Origin: Sindora glabra
Lineage: Eukaryota; Streptophyta; Magnoliopsida; Fabales; Fabaceae
Length of the DNA: 64,000 bases
Assembly: GCA_020226215.1 (NCBI GenBank)
Contig: CM035227.1
Span: 106,561,732-106,625,731, forward strand
Reading direction: 5' to 3'
Under the pieces are notes generated by a model, which saw nothing but the letters and a program-made list of their open reading frames with translations, was not told where the DNA came from and made no database searches. Position numbers and translations under genes: made by a program. Numbering within the stretch: the first letter of the stretch is position 1; every line of letters starts with the position of its first letter. Positions 26,100 through 37,189 of the stretch are shown in pieces.

Positions 26100-28850
26100 T
26101 GGCTCTTGGCATCTTTGTAAATGTATCAACAAATTTCACTTCAAATTCCTAATTTAATGTTAATTCTTTTCTGCCTTTTGTTGTACGGTTTGTCTTTCCA
26201 TTTTTTTTTTCAAATTTTGATTTTTTTATTTAAGTTTAGGAGTAGACTCTAAACACAGACACATGGACCTATGATCACATAAGTTCCTCAGTTGCGTGTA
26301 TATATCTAATATCCTCGTGGAAGAAGAAAATCCTAACTCCAGGGACGAGACAGAATTCTAAAATTAGTTTTATTATGAGTGATAGGGCCAAGTGAATAAC
26401 GCCATTAAACCTCTCCCTGCTGTCAAGTTAAAATAGATAAATAAATTGTAGTCATGTAGTAGCATTTTATATTATCTTAAAGAGTTCTACTCTTTATTAT
26501 ATTTGAAATTCGAACCTAGAATCATTTATGTGCACGCGTTAATTAGACCACAGAAGTAAAGAGAGGATTTTGGATCCTTTTTCCTTAACTTACTGGAAAT
26601 TGGTGACAACAGCCATGCTCTAATTATACGAAATTGTGCAATTGGACCAATTAAACTCCATCTAGAGAAAAATACTCCAAAAACAACAAATAACGACAAG
26701 TCTTCTGAATATTGACCAAGTTGAATCTTAAAGAAGAGGTGGCTTGTAATCGAGGAGAGTTTGGCATTATAAGATATAATGAAAATGGAGTTTCCGTGGA
26801 CAAATTAACATAAAACTCAGACTCCTCGCAATATTGAAAGAAAGGAAGCAACATGGTAGAAAGAAAGAGCAGAAATGAAGATCAAGTTTTGGCTGTTTAC
26901 CCGTTTATGGATTCGCGGTTGCAGATGAAGATGTCTGTCTACCTTTCTCCTTCCTTCGTCAGCTTCTTTTCCAGAGGACTACAGTTGCCACATTTACCTT
27001 AACCCGAGGCAAGTCCAGGCTTCTCTGTATATTTGCCATATCGCAATTTCACTGATTCTATCCCATGATTGGTCTCTTTATCAACCACTAGTTTGTTTGC
27101 TTTTTTGGCTGAGTTTCTAGTTTTTAAGGTTTCTTGATTCTTCTCCCTTTCTTTTTCTAAAATCACCACTGTTTTGCGAGCTCTTTTGCTTGCTTTCTTC
27201 TTGAGATGCTTTTTACAAGGTTAAAGTAGAAAGCTATTTTCCCTTTATGCTATCGGAAAAATAATAAATATAACTTAATTTTATATATTCTTGAATGCAT
27301 TAGTTAACAAAATCTGAACATTAAAATCCATAGCATAAATGGTACGAATTTAAATATTAAATTTATAGTAAATAATTAACAGCGAAAGAATATATTATAA
27401 TATTAACTTTTCATTTGTTGACGATTGACCACATCAATAAGTGACTAGAGGGTTTTGTTTTAATCTATAAAAAATAGAAAGCAAAATTAATCTAAGAGAA
27501 GTAAAAGAAAGGAAACGTTTTTTTTAAATAGTTTGATTTACTCAAGAAATGAAATCATACTATTGATAATCCTTTTTATATTGTTTGACTTATCAACTAG
27601 GATGTGGGATCATATTATTGACTTGCCACTGGTACTAACATTGCAATGGCAGTAATAGTAGTTGTTACGGTGGCAGCAATATTGATGTTTGCAACTATAG
27701 TAACAATGGTAATAATAATGATATTAATGACAACAATGATAATAATAGTTGTGGGAGAATGAAAAAAAAAAATTGTGCTGGATAAATAATTTGTTAAAGA
27801 TAATATACTTGAATCAAACACTAAGGAAATCAATTTATTTTATTTTTATCTAAGAATAGTATTATACGTTTGATTAGTCCCTTCGATTGTAAAAAAAAAA
27901 AAAAATCTTTTGATACATATATTATACCAAAATTCTAATTCTTAATGTTTAGGGTTTATCAATACAATACACTTTTAGTTATACAATGCATTATAGAATT
28001 TACCAATATTTTAGTACTGCAGTAATATTTGATATTAACTTAAAGATTTTTTCCCCTTTTTATATGGGGTTTAAATCTAATATCTAGCATATATACACAT
28101 TAAGTGAATTATTACTCTCATCATTATAAAAAAAATGCATTATTGAATTCATGGGAATTCATGGTTACTCTGGCTAATATAATTATTGTCAATATTATCA
28201 CATGAATTCTCAAACTTAAAACTTCCGCTAAATAGCTTCTTATTAGAAGTAATATTATTTTATTGGTTGCTATAACAAGATAAAGGATTCAACTCAACCC
28301 TTGTTTTTTAAACTTCTCTTGGCCATGCCTTACCCATGCAAGAAGTTTATGACATTTTGTTATCGAAACAGAAAGTTTACTCGGAGTCAAGGAGAAATAT
28401 CAGTCCTCGTCTTCCTTTTTTCTTTTTTTTTTCCCCAATGGAAGAGAATCTTTATTTTTAATTTTTTGTAATTTGAACATTGAGGACAAGTTTAATATAA
28501 TCTTTCAATGAACAACCCAATGATAACCACTCCTTAAATCTAGAGTTTTGCAATGTAAAAACAAATTGCGATATCTGGCATCTCAATAAAGCAGTGACTG
28601 CCTCAAGGATTTTACTACCTATTATGCCTCAAATTCAAATTCAATCCGAGGATAAGAAACATGCTTGCTTTGTTTCATGCATAAGTTCAATTTTTGCTGA
28701 GAACTAGGCAGCGGTGAAGAGACAGAAGAGGGATGAGTTACAATTTCTGCTACACGATTTTCCAAACAAAACAACTTTAAGGTGGTAAAACTTGAGGCAG
28801 ACGATCATTTCATCCTTTTCCTGAGAAAATCAATAATCAATTACAGCTGG
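26100..28850. other. Intergenic region between the convergent ATX and PAP14-like genes
   Basis: Contains AT-rich DNA with short imperfect trinucleotide tracts (about 27640-27760, GTT/AAT type). A slightly more coding-like patch at 26850-27010 holds a 49-codon open frame beginning MVERKSRNEDQ, but I recognise nothing in it and see no continuing exons. The 3' untranslated region of the minus-strand gene must lie at the right-hand end. Confidence 0.65.
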
Positions 28851-28916
28851 AACATAAAAAATGCCCAAGTTAACAGACAATCACTTAATATCTTCTGAAT
28901 CAGCTACAGAAACAGT

Positions 28917-31900
28917 TTATCTATGGCCACTTCTATCCACAAAAGATCTGGTAAATACGAGTGCCGATCCATTAACACCACGAAGGACAAGATGCCTAGA
29001 GTCCACATATGTTCCACACACTAGCTTTGATAAATCAAATATTTCTGGTGGAATTTGTATTCTAAGTTCTTGAAGCACATTCCTTGCCATATCAATATTT
29101 TGATTCAAGGGATCATCGAGATTCATCGTCACATCAATCTCACCTGATATGAGCTTGGCTGCAGGAAGACTCGATGGAAACTCCTTGAAAGGGATCACTT
29201 TTCTCCATCTCTTGCCAGATAATTTCTGAGCTAAAGCCTCCTCGTTGCGGCTGGACAGACCAAAGAAGAACTTCTCTGCGTCACCCTCTTGCTTCAGATA
29301 TAACCGTCTCCCAGCTTTTATTGCAAATGAGGATTTCACCTGCAACCTCCCACTTTTGCCGGTTTTGTCATGAGGCCAGTCATGACCAATCATGACCTTA
29401 AATCCAATGTCAGAGATGAATGAGAAGTTGGCTTTCAAATTTGATGCTCTTTGGACAGTTAGAAGCACATCTCCTATGAGTGCACGCGCGGGAGGCTGTC
29501 TAAGGGTCAGTCCAATATGCCTTCCAGTGCAGTACAACAGACGCCATTTGCCTGGCAGCAGCTCCATCCAGTTCTGCACAAAGTAACATGAATTAGCACT
29601 AGCTTTTTATGAAAACAATCGTAGGTGGAAAATATACGTAAAATCTTAGATACAATTTGTTGTTGGGATTTTGACAAAAATCCCCTTCTTCTTCCTTTGG
29701 GGGAGGGAGGCAGAGGGGGAATAGGATAATTTCCTAATTTTATTTTCATCTTACTTAAATTTGAATTTTTGTTAGATAAGGACTCTAATCAAATTGGATA
29801 TATTTTATTATTTAGTTTTGTAATCAAATTAGATTTATCCTTTATTCTTTGATTAAGATTTTGGATTATAAATATTTTTATAATGCAAAATTTGTGATGA
29901 GAGGTGAGAGGAAAAAAGAGAGATTTTGTATTTGTAACTCCCATGGGATAACTTGAGATATTTTTATCCTTTAATTAGCTTTTACATTTTTAATGAGATT
30001 TTTTCAGAGTGAAGAATATACACCACTTAGAGGAAGACTACGAAGTATTTTGGGTGTATTTAGAATATGGGTTTGCAAATGATTGAACATTTCTTAGTGG
30101 ATTTATTTCCCAGCTTTGCCTATTGAGTAGGTTAAAAATCAAAATCACATTAGATATCTATGTTAAATTCCTCCCAACATTTGTGACGGTAAAGCATTGA
30201 TCTCAAAAGGAAGTGCCATGGTTTCTCATGTGACAAATTTCAAACTGAATTTGGGCAAGGGCAGAAGTCATGATTCATGAATCTAAAACACTTGAATGAC
30301 TTTAACTAAACCATGATAATGGAGACAAATCTCAAGACATTCCTGAAATTCACACGTGACATTGTAATTTACTTATGATAATTAATTAGACTATGACAGC
30401 TGAGGCAGAAATTAAGAAATTTTTGTGGAAAAAGAAATTCTGGAAACTCTGAAAAAGAAAACAACAGTAGGTGGAAAAAGGGCCACGAAAATTCTATATC
30501 ACAAGTTACCTTTGGCTTTGGGTGAGGATTCAACATCTCCATCAACTCAATGAAGTAAGCAAGTCTACTCCGCTGCAATAGAGAAAATATATGTCAGTAC
30601 CCTCTGTATCAACTATCTTCTGCTTATTAAAAATGGAGTAGGATGTTACTGCAGGTTAAAAGGATTGAATTGAGACAATTAGGAAAATATATGGAAGAAA
30701 CTTTATCAGTGAGGGAAACTTCAACAAATGTGAAAGCAGCCAAAAGCCAAGGTGCATAATGCATACGTAACGAACACTACCATTGTACCATCTTTGCATC
30801 AATACCTGAGGCTGGCGATAAATATATTCCTCGCTGATTCGCACAGCAGTGGAACCAAGACCCCATCTAATAACATCCATCGATGGGACAACTCGCCATC
30901 TTGGTCCACAAAGGAATGGGTGTCTAAGAGCGTCCAAACAACTGTACCACGATTTACATTGTTAAGATAGTAAGATTACACTTGCGAAAATCACAATACA
31001 TTTTTCAATTGTGTGTGTGTGTGTATTCCTCTAAAATTCTTACACCTGCAAATTTCCCTCCCAAATTTTTTTCTTTTTTCTGGGAGGGGGGGAGAATCCC
31101 TTCCAAAATAAAGAACATTTAATTTAATATCTACTATTTTCATATTTTATTAGACTAATTTACTTTTTTTTTCTAAATTTAATATGTTAATATTATTTAA
31201 TTTTCTATCCTCTTTTAAATAAACGAAAATTTTTCACAATTTACTAATAAATTATATTTCATATTTATCTTAAAAATCTCATAATTATTTAATTTTTATT
31301 CAAATTCAAATATACTTTACATTCATAATGAATTATTTATATATGCCTATATTATCATCATGTTGTTCTTGCATATTTACTTAATATTATTATAATTATA
31401 TGTTCATATGAGCATATATTTTATATTTGTTACTATATTTTATTAAAACTAATTTATAATAAATATATATTTAACTTTTACATTGTAAATTTATTTTTAA
31501 AATATTTTACTTACATTACTATCCCTTCATATTGTTAGTTAAATTTAATAATTATTACAATAGATTTATCACTACATTCTAAATTTTAAATTATATTAAA
31601 CTTTAAATTATTAATTTTATAGTTTCAACAATATTCTTATTATTTGACGTTTCAAACACCCCAAATTTAAATTTATTCTAGGTAGAATATTTATGTAATG
31701 TGAAATAATTATTTTTTATTTAAATATATTTTATATTCTTAATAAATTATTTGTATATGCTCAGTAGTATTCATGCATAAAAAGTCACAAATGTGTTTAT
31801 TAGTTAAAAATAAATAAATAAATAATTATCATACTTTTAAACAAATTTTGATATACATAAGTTTGATGAGATTAAGCATCTAATCCCTCAAACTTTAGTT

Positions 31901-32183
31901 TTATTTTTAATCTAATTACTGATTTTAGTATCTTATATTAAATTTTTCATAAAATAAAATATTTTTATTAAAAAAGAAAATTAAAAGAGAGTAATGTATA
32001 TATTTACATATGTGTACATATTTGTTTCTAATTATGATTTTTTTAACTATACAAATTATATTAATCTTATAATAATTCTTTAATAATATTTATTCGTGTA
32101 ATATGAAATATATATATATATATATATATATATTAATTATCCAAAAACAGTCCCGTGTGATGCATGGGAACTAAGCTAGAATA

Positions 32184-32221
<38 letters not shown>

Positions 32222-35200
32222 TATGTACTTGTTAGAGCAATTGTCTGAAAGTCAACCCATGACACTGAATACATACTGCCAAAAATCTTGTCTCTGCAAA
32301 ATTAAAAGACTTTCGCCTAAAAAATGGAAATTTCTATTTTCCACCTTCTACAAAAAAACACAATAATTTTATCACAAAGAAAGAGTTGAATATGGTTATT
32401 TTATTTACATAGGGGGAAATCCTAATCAGTTCCTCACATTTATGTGTCTAATATATCAATTACTCCAACTATCAGAAATCTAATCCTCAGAAAAGGAATG
32501 TAAGATCTTCATAAAAATTTCATTTCACAACTGGACTTTAAGTATGTGGACATATAGGCAAAACGTTCCCATAAAACATTGTCATCCATCTCTGGTTTCT
32601 TGTGACATCACTCAGGATTCTAGTATCAACTGAAAAACCCATTATTTATGTAAGTCAAATGATAATGTAGCTGGAAACACACTATAATTGTAAAAGAGAA
32701 TCTAATAATAAGCGCTCAAGGATCCTTCATGTATTTCAAAAACATGATGGTATATTCACTTAATAGAGAGTTTCACAGCATAATTACTATTTCTGTAATC
32801 TCCACAAGCAAGCTCATCTAGGTAAGTCGCTATCTAATCTCAAATTTTCTCGCTTTCCCTGTCTATTGCCAAGTCCTAGGACCAGCTGCCCACTTGCCTT
32901 GCTAGGATTGCACTTTTCAAGCAAGGGAGGATATTAATAAAAGTTGTATGCCTTTTTCTATTTAAACAGCTTAAGCTTTAGTTATAACTTTTAACGATTA
33001 CAACTCATAAAACACATATATTATTATATAGGATAGCTTTCTAATATTTTTGTCTATAAATTTGTTTGATATCCAGTTACCAGTAATTCTTCAAGGCTCT
33101 CCAGAATTAAGGACAAGTTTTCCCTTTCCACAACTTCACCCATATGCAGATACAATCGACCATTGTCACTTATGTGGAAGCATTGGTGAATAAGTTCATA
33201 TTTCAGACAGAGGAGTTTTGCTTCATACACACCTTATCCTTTTAGAAGGTTTGGTTGCTAGCAACAAGGACAAGAGGTGCCAACCAGCACCCCAGTTCCT
33301 ATCAAGTATCTGAAAGAAAGAGATACCAATGAATCATGGAAAACCTAGAGACAGAAAATGGAACTCAGCAGGTTAATAACCTTCGCCTGAGCAGCATAAA
33401 GCATAGTATACCTGTAATCCTGGATGCCCAGAAGGTGAATTTCTACCTAAGATTTCCAGCATAAGCTCTCGCAAACATGAAGGATCATTCCCCTGCAGTT
33501 GCATATGGTAGGAATGTTATAAAAATAAAATATTGCTTAAGCAATAAAGAGTAGTCCCTTAAAGAAAAGTTCCCTTTCATTAGCCTACTTTAATTATTGC
33601 ATAATATCAATTTGTCTATTTATCCTTCTTTTCAGTGAAGGCTGGGGGATGTTGGCCATTGAAATCCCATTATTTGGCCCTAGATTAACAATCTAAGTTT
33701 TTTGGTGAAAGCAGTTTTAATCAATCCAGCAGATTAGTTCAAAATTTGACTTCTCATACCTTCATCAGGAATGATTTGAACTTTGCAAACATCAAAGGAT
33801 CCATAAGTTCCCGGCAACACCATTTTCACCATTATAAAACCAACGCATCTTAATAACACAAAAACCCAGAGTAAGATTTGCAGAAGATTTTTTAGATATT
33901 ATAACTAAACAGATGTACCATACTCCATCAGCAACCTCCCAGACCTTACCTCATATCAAATGCAATCATCATCTGTCGTCTGTCCATGTTGTCCATAGAG
34001 CTGCCATCCGAACCATCCTCATAAAAGTCAGCAGCATTTCCAAGTATACCTACCTAACATGGGAAAAGTTAAACTATAATATACAGGCCAGAATGGGAGT
34101 AAAAATAAAGAGGTTATATTGAAATATGTCATACAACAGATATTTCTGAAAAACCAAATCCTGTAAATTCTGAAAACATATTTAGTTCTTAGCATCATCA
34201 GCTAAGTCAGAACTCAACATCCAGCCACTTTCAAATATATTTCCATTTTCTGTTTTGGTTACACTCTATTTCACTTCCTACCTGCTGTACCATTTTAAAA
34301 CACAAGAGGACATTCAGAAAACTATTAACTTAGAATCCTATATCATCAGCCAACCATCAATATCAATAGATCTTACCAAAAATAAGCATAATTGATAAAA
34401 ATATAGCGAACCCTCAACCAATAAATTAGTTTCAGCTGCAAATAATCAATACAGGGATCATCATCGCCTAGAGTAAGGCATTAGAATATTATTTGAACTA
34501 GCTTAAAATGGGGAAGAAAAGCCAATGTTATAATTGGCACAAAGCAGCCTGAGTGAGTTTTCATTCGGATTTTCCTGAAGCTTTCATCTATAGCCAAATT
34601 TCTAGCAAGGAATTTCTACACAAATATAACAAATGACAAATACATTAACAAAACTACAAACACTAATTTGAGCTGCAAGGAATTAATACAGAGTTATTAT
34701 GATACGAATATCTTTTACAATGTGGCATTGCAATAAATATTTAGCTAGTTACAACACCATTATTCTTATTTTTCCTGGTCAGGTTCAGTGTTGAGCAGAA
34801 TAAGAAATGCATAAAAAATTTCCCAACCAGAACAGGTAGTCCATTCAGAAGACAAAACAAAAATGAGTGTAAAAAGCAAGCTAAATTTATGATTTGCACG
34901 AGATTGTCAATGTTTACTTTAATATGTCTATCCACTGGGCTTATATGCACATTTTCCAGCCTCAACTCTGTATGGGCAAGACCATGGCAATGCAAGTAAT
35001 TCACCTAAAATAATGAACAATAGATGAAAGGCATTAAGTTTACTATTATTGTATATTGGGGAAAAAAAAAGTCAAAATCCCTCCATAAAAGAAAATATCA
35101 AGGATGATGGGTCGATACTCCTATTAGAAGATCCCTCATCAACAATCGAATAAGCCGCAACTGCCTAGAGACAGCAGGACCTCCAATTGTGTCATCTCCC

Positions 35201-36285
35201 ACCTTCCTAAGACAATCTTCATCAAGCGCAAGAGTGGCCTCTAGAGTTGGAAGCCAATCTGACTGTTGAAGCCAGTGTCTTAAAGAAAAACTTCCATGAT
35301 ACTGCAAGAAGTTAGGGAACCAAGAAAGAAGATTCAATTTATCTCCCCAGATACAAAGCAGAACCAAAGGTACTCGTTGTCTCATTGTAAGCAGCTTGTT
35401 AAGTATTTCTAATGAAACAAAGTCACTCACAAAACATTCTAAACAAGCAAGAGTACAAGTAGGAACGGATGTAGAAGAATCTATGGACTTACCCCATGGA
35501 CTAGGGTAAATGAGCCACAGCCATCACTTGCAGGCAAAGAGATATATCCATGAACTTGCATCGAATAGGAATAATACATAAGTTTGCGGCGAACAAGCTT
35601 CTTCAATACCTATAAAAATGCCAGGCATAAGATATTTTGGGGGGGTAAGGCCAGCACAGGTTTTAGAAACTCAAGTTCTGCACACCTCTATTGCCCTTTT
35701 CCCTCTGCGCTGAGCTTGAGCACTGGTAAGCTGTCGAAGTACAACTCTTGTATTATATAAAGGACTGCAGATAGACAGAAAACATCCATTAAGTTATATT
35801 TAGTGATATGATGCACACTAAACATAGAATGAACTTACCTACCGCTATTCTTCACTATAGCTTCAGAAACTACCTCGTCCCCCTGTAGCAGAACCCAAAT
35901 CAATGAAGCCAGCACCACAAACCAAAGCCATGCATGACAAATCATAAGCTTATTATAAACTTCATACCCGACCGCCAAGGCCAACACTAACACAATCCAA
36001 AATTTCGAAGTCAGACATTTTGAACCGTATAACATGATCCAGTTCCTCCTCCATGCAAACTGACAAAGCACTCGGAACATCTTCCTGTGATTCTATAGAA
36101 GATGCAGACGAAGCTTTCCTTGATGAACAGCACACTCTCCTGTGCTGTCGCCTGTCTAATTTCGAGAACTTCCCAATGAGATGCAGGGGTAAAGGAGCAA
36201 TAAGTCTAGTCGACAAATTTTGAGCTGAATAACCTAACCCACTACACTCAAGAGTAGGGTTTGGTCCAGCTCTGCAGAACGCCAT
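28917..36285 (-). CDS. PAP14 (FBN11/ORG1)-like: Plastid-lipid-associated protein 14-like: kinase-like domain fused to fibrillin domain (one-base frameshift in exon 8)
   Basis: Chloroplast protein of the fibrillin family with an N-terminal kinase-like domain. Coding exons, from the start: 36285-35968, 35882-35839, 35764-35686, 35609-35493, 35301-35119, 35004-34918, 34053-33950, 33848-33760, 33492-33412, 33309-33233, 30941-30806, 30572-30510, 29573-28917; about 677 residues once one surplus base in exon 8 is ignored (Arabidopsis ORG1 is near 670). Residues 1-60 are rich in Ser, Arg and hydrophobics, like a transit peptide. The kinase-like region (about 85-420) has HTELRLENV at 258-266 where HRDLKxxN is expected, and R/Q where the catalytic lysine is expected, so catalysis is doubtful. 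The PAP/fibrillin domain spans about 440-677 (LLPGKWRLLY; KLISGEIDVTMNL; FDLSKLVCGTYVDSR). Intron 10 is 2.3 kb and repeat-filled. The frameshift near 33,812 disrupts the reading frame as written; assembly error is the likeliest cause. Confidence 0.9.
31130..32179 (+). mobile_element. Possible non-autonomous Helitron in PAP14-like intron 10
   Basis: The right end shows a hairpin with 6-bp stem and 5-nt loop (cccgtg at 32152-32157 with catggg at 32163-32168, one G-T pair) followed 11 nt later by CTAG ending at 32179. A 3' hairpin then CTRR is the Helitron signature. A possible left end is TCTACTATT after an A near 31130. The body is AT-rich with no open frame. The next base after CTAG is A rather than the usual T, and the left end is a guess. 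Confidence 0.35.
32108..32133. repeat. (AT)n microsatellite
   Basis: An uninterrupted run of about 13 AT units just left of the Helitron-like hairpin. Confidence 0.9.
32189..32216. repeat. (AT)n microsatellite
   Basis: A second uninterrupted run of about 14 AT units, 10 bp past the Helitron-like CTAG end. Confidence 0.9.
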
Positions 36286-37185
36286 TGAATAGAGAGCTCT
36301 GAACTACGGAAATGAAAGGAATGACAACATTTATCAGCCGACTCAGCCATCATGAAATTCAAAGAAGCTCTCGAATTGGTGAAAATATAAACTAAACAGA
36401 CAAAAAGAAAGGATTATGAAAAAGAATAAGTTGTCTCTCACTTTGTATTTAAAAAAATGATACTCATGATAAAGGAGGAAAATAACTCCTTCCTTTTTAA
36501 ATTAATTTCTTACAAACTCTTTACATTCTTATATTTTGTATTAGATGTTTAAATTATTTTTCATCGTTTTAATATTTTATAATTCAAAAATATTTTCCAT
36601 CCAAATAATAAAAATAGTCTGAAAGTTAATCGTTCGTATGACCGAACTCAGTTCCCTATGGACTAAGCTAACCTTCGACAGCTCTTAGGTGAAAGCAATA
36701 AAATTATAATTTTATTCCCAAGGGACCAAACAGAACAATATGTGTTTATGTTCACTTTGCTGCTCCTAAATTTTAACAACAAACTAAACCTAAATGTCAA
36801 GCATTCCGTGTTTCTATACTTTCCCACATTTCTGGAGACTTTGTTTCTCATGGGGAGCCAACATAGCTTAAAAGAAGGGAATGATTACAGCTTCATCACT
36901 GTATTAGCTCAAAAACACAAAATATACGAGTCAACCGAGAAATTCAACACAAGCCTACAACAGTGTTGCTGGATCAAATACAGTGAAATGGGGAGCCAGA
37001 AATTCATAAGAAAAGTACTACACAAAACGAAGCAGTTAAGGGGAAAGAAGGGAGACAGAAAAAATCGGAGGCAAAATCGAAAAGAAAGGATGAAATGGAT
37101 TGATACTTACCAGAATCAGAATCAGAATGTACAAAGAGGTTGAAGAAGAGCGAGAGCTGGTGGTGATTGACAATCATAAATAGGA
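36286..37185 (-). promoter_or_regulatory. 5' leader, leader intron and promoter of the PAP14-like gene
   Basis: On the minus strand, ctatttatg (37174-37182) can serve as TATA box, followed by a CT-rich leader and a strong donor (attctg then gtaagt, exon end at 37111). An acceptor-like tag or cag lies 10-20 bp before the ATG at 36285. This suggests a leader exon of roughly 37150-37111 and an intron of about 0.8 kb in the 5' untranslated region. Inferred from splice signals and spacing. Confidence 0.5.
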
Positions 37186-37189
37186 AGGA

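Larger units (their letters stand above)
30942..33232 (-). other. Long intron 10 of the PAP14-like gene
   Basis: A 2,291-bp intron between the exons encoding KPSKRI and SCLDALRHPF. Its middle (31.1-32.2 kb) is extremely AT-rich, with two (AT)n tracts and a Helitron-like 3' end (see separate entry). The parts near both exons are of ordinary composition, consistent with later insertion into a shorter intron. Confidence 0.85.

Noticed and set aside
26868..27010. Coding-like patch beginning MVERKSRNEDQ between ATX and PAP14-like genes
   Set aside because: Only 49 codons, no recognisable domain and no downstream exons found; alternative frames are equally plausible.
35004..35119. Possible U12-type intron in the PAP14-like gene (donor gtatcg)
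   Set aside because: The donor does not match the U12 consensus beyond gtatc and no proper branch-point motif is seen near the acceptor.
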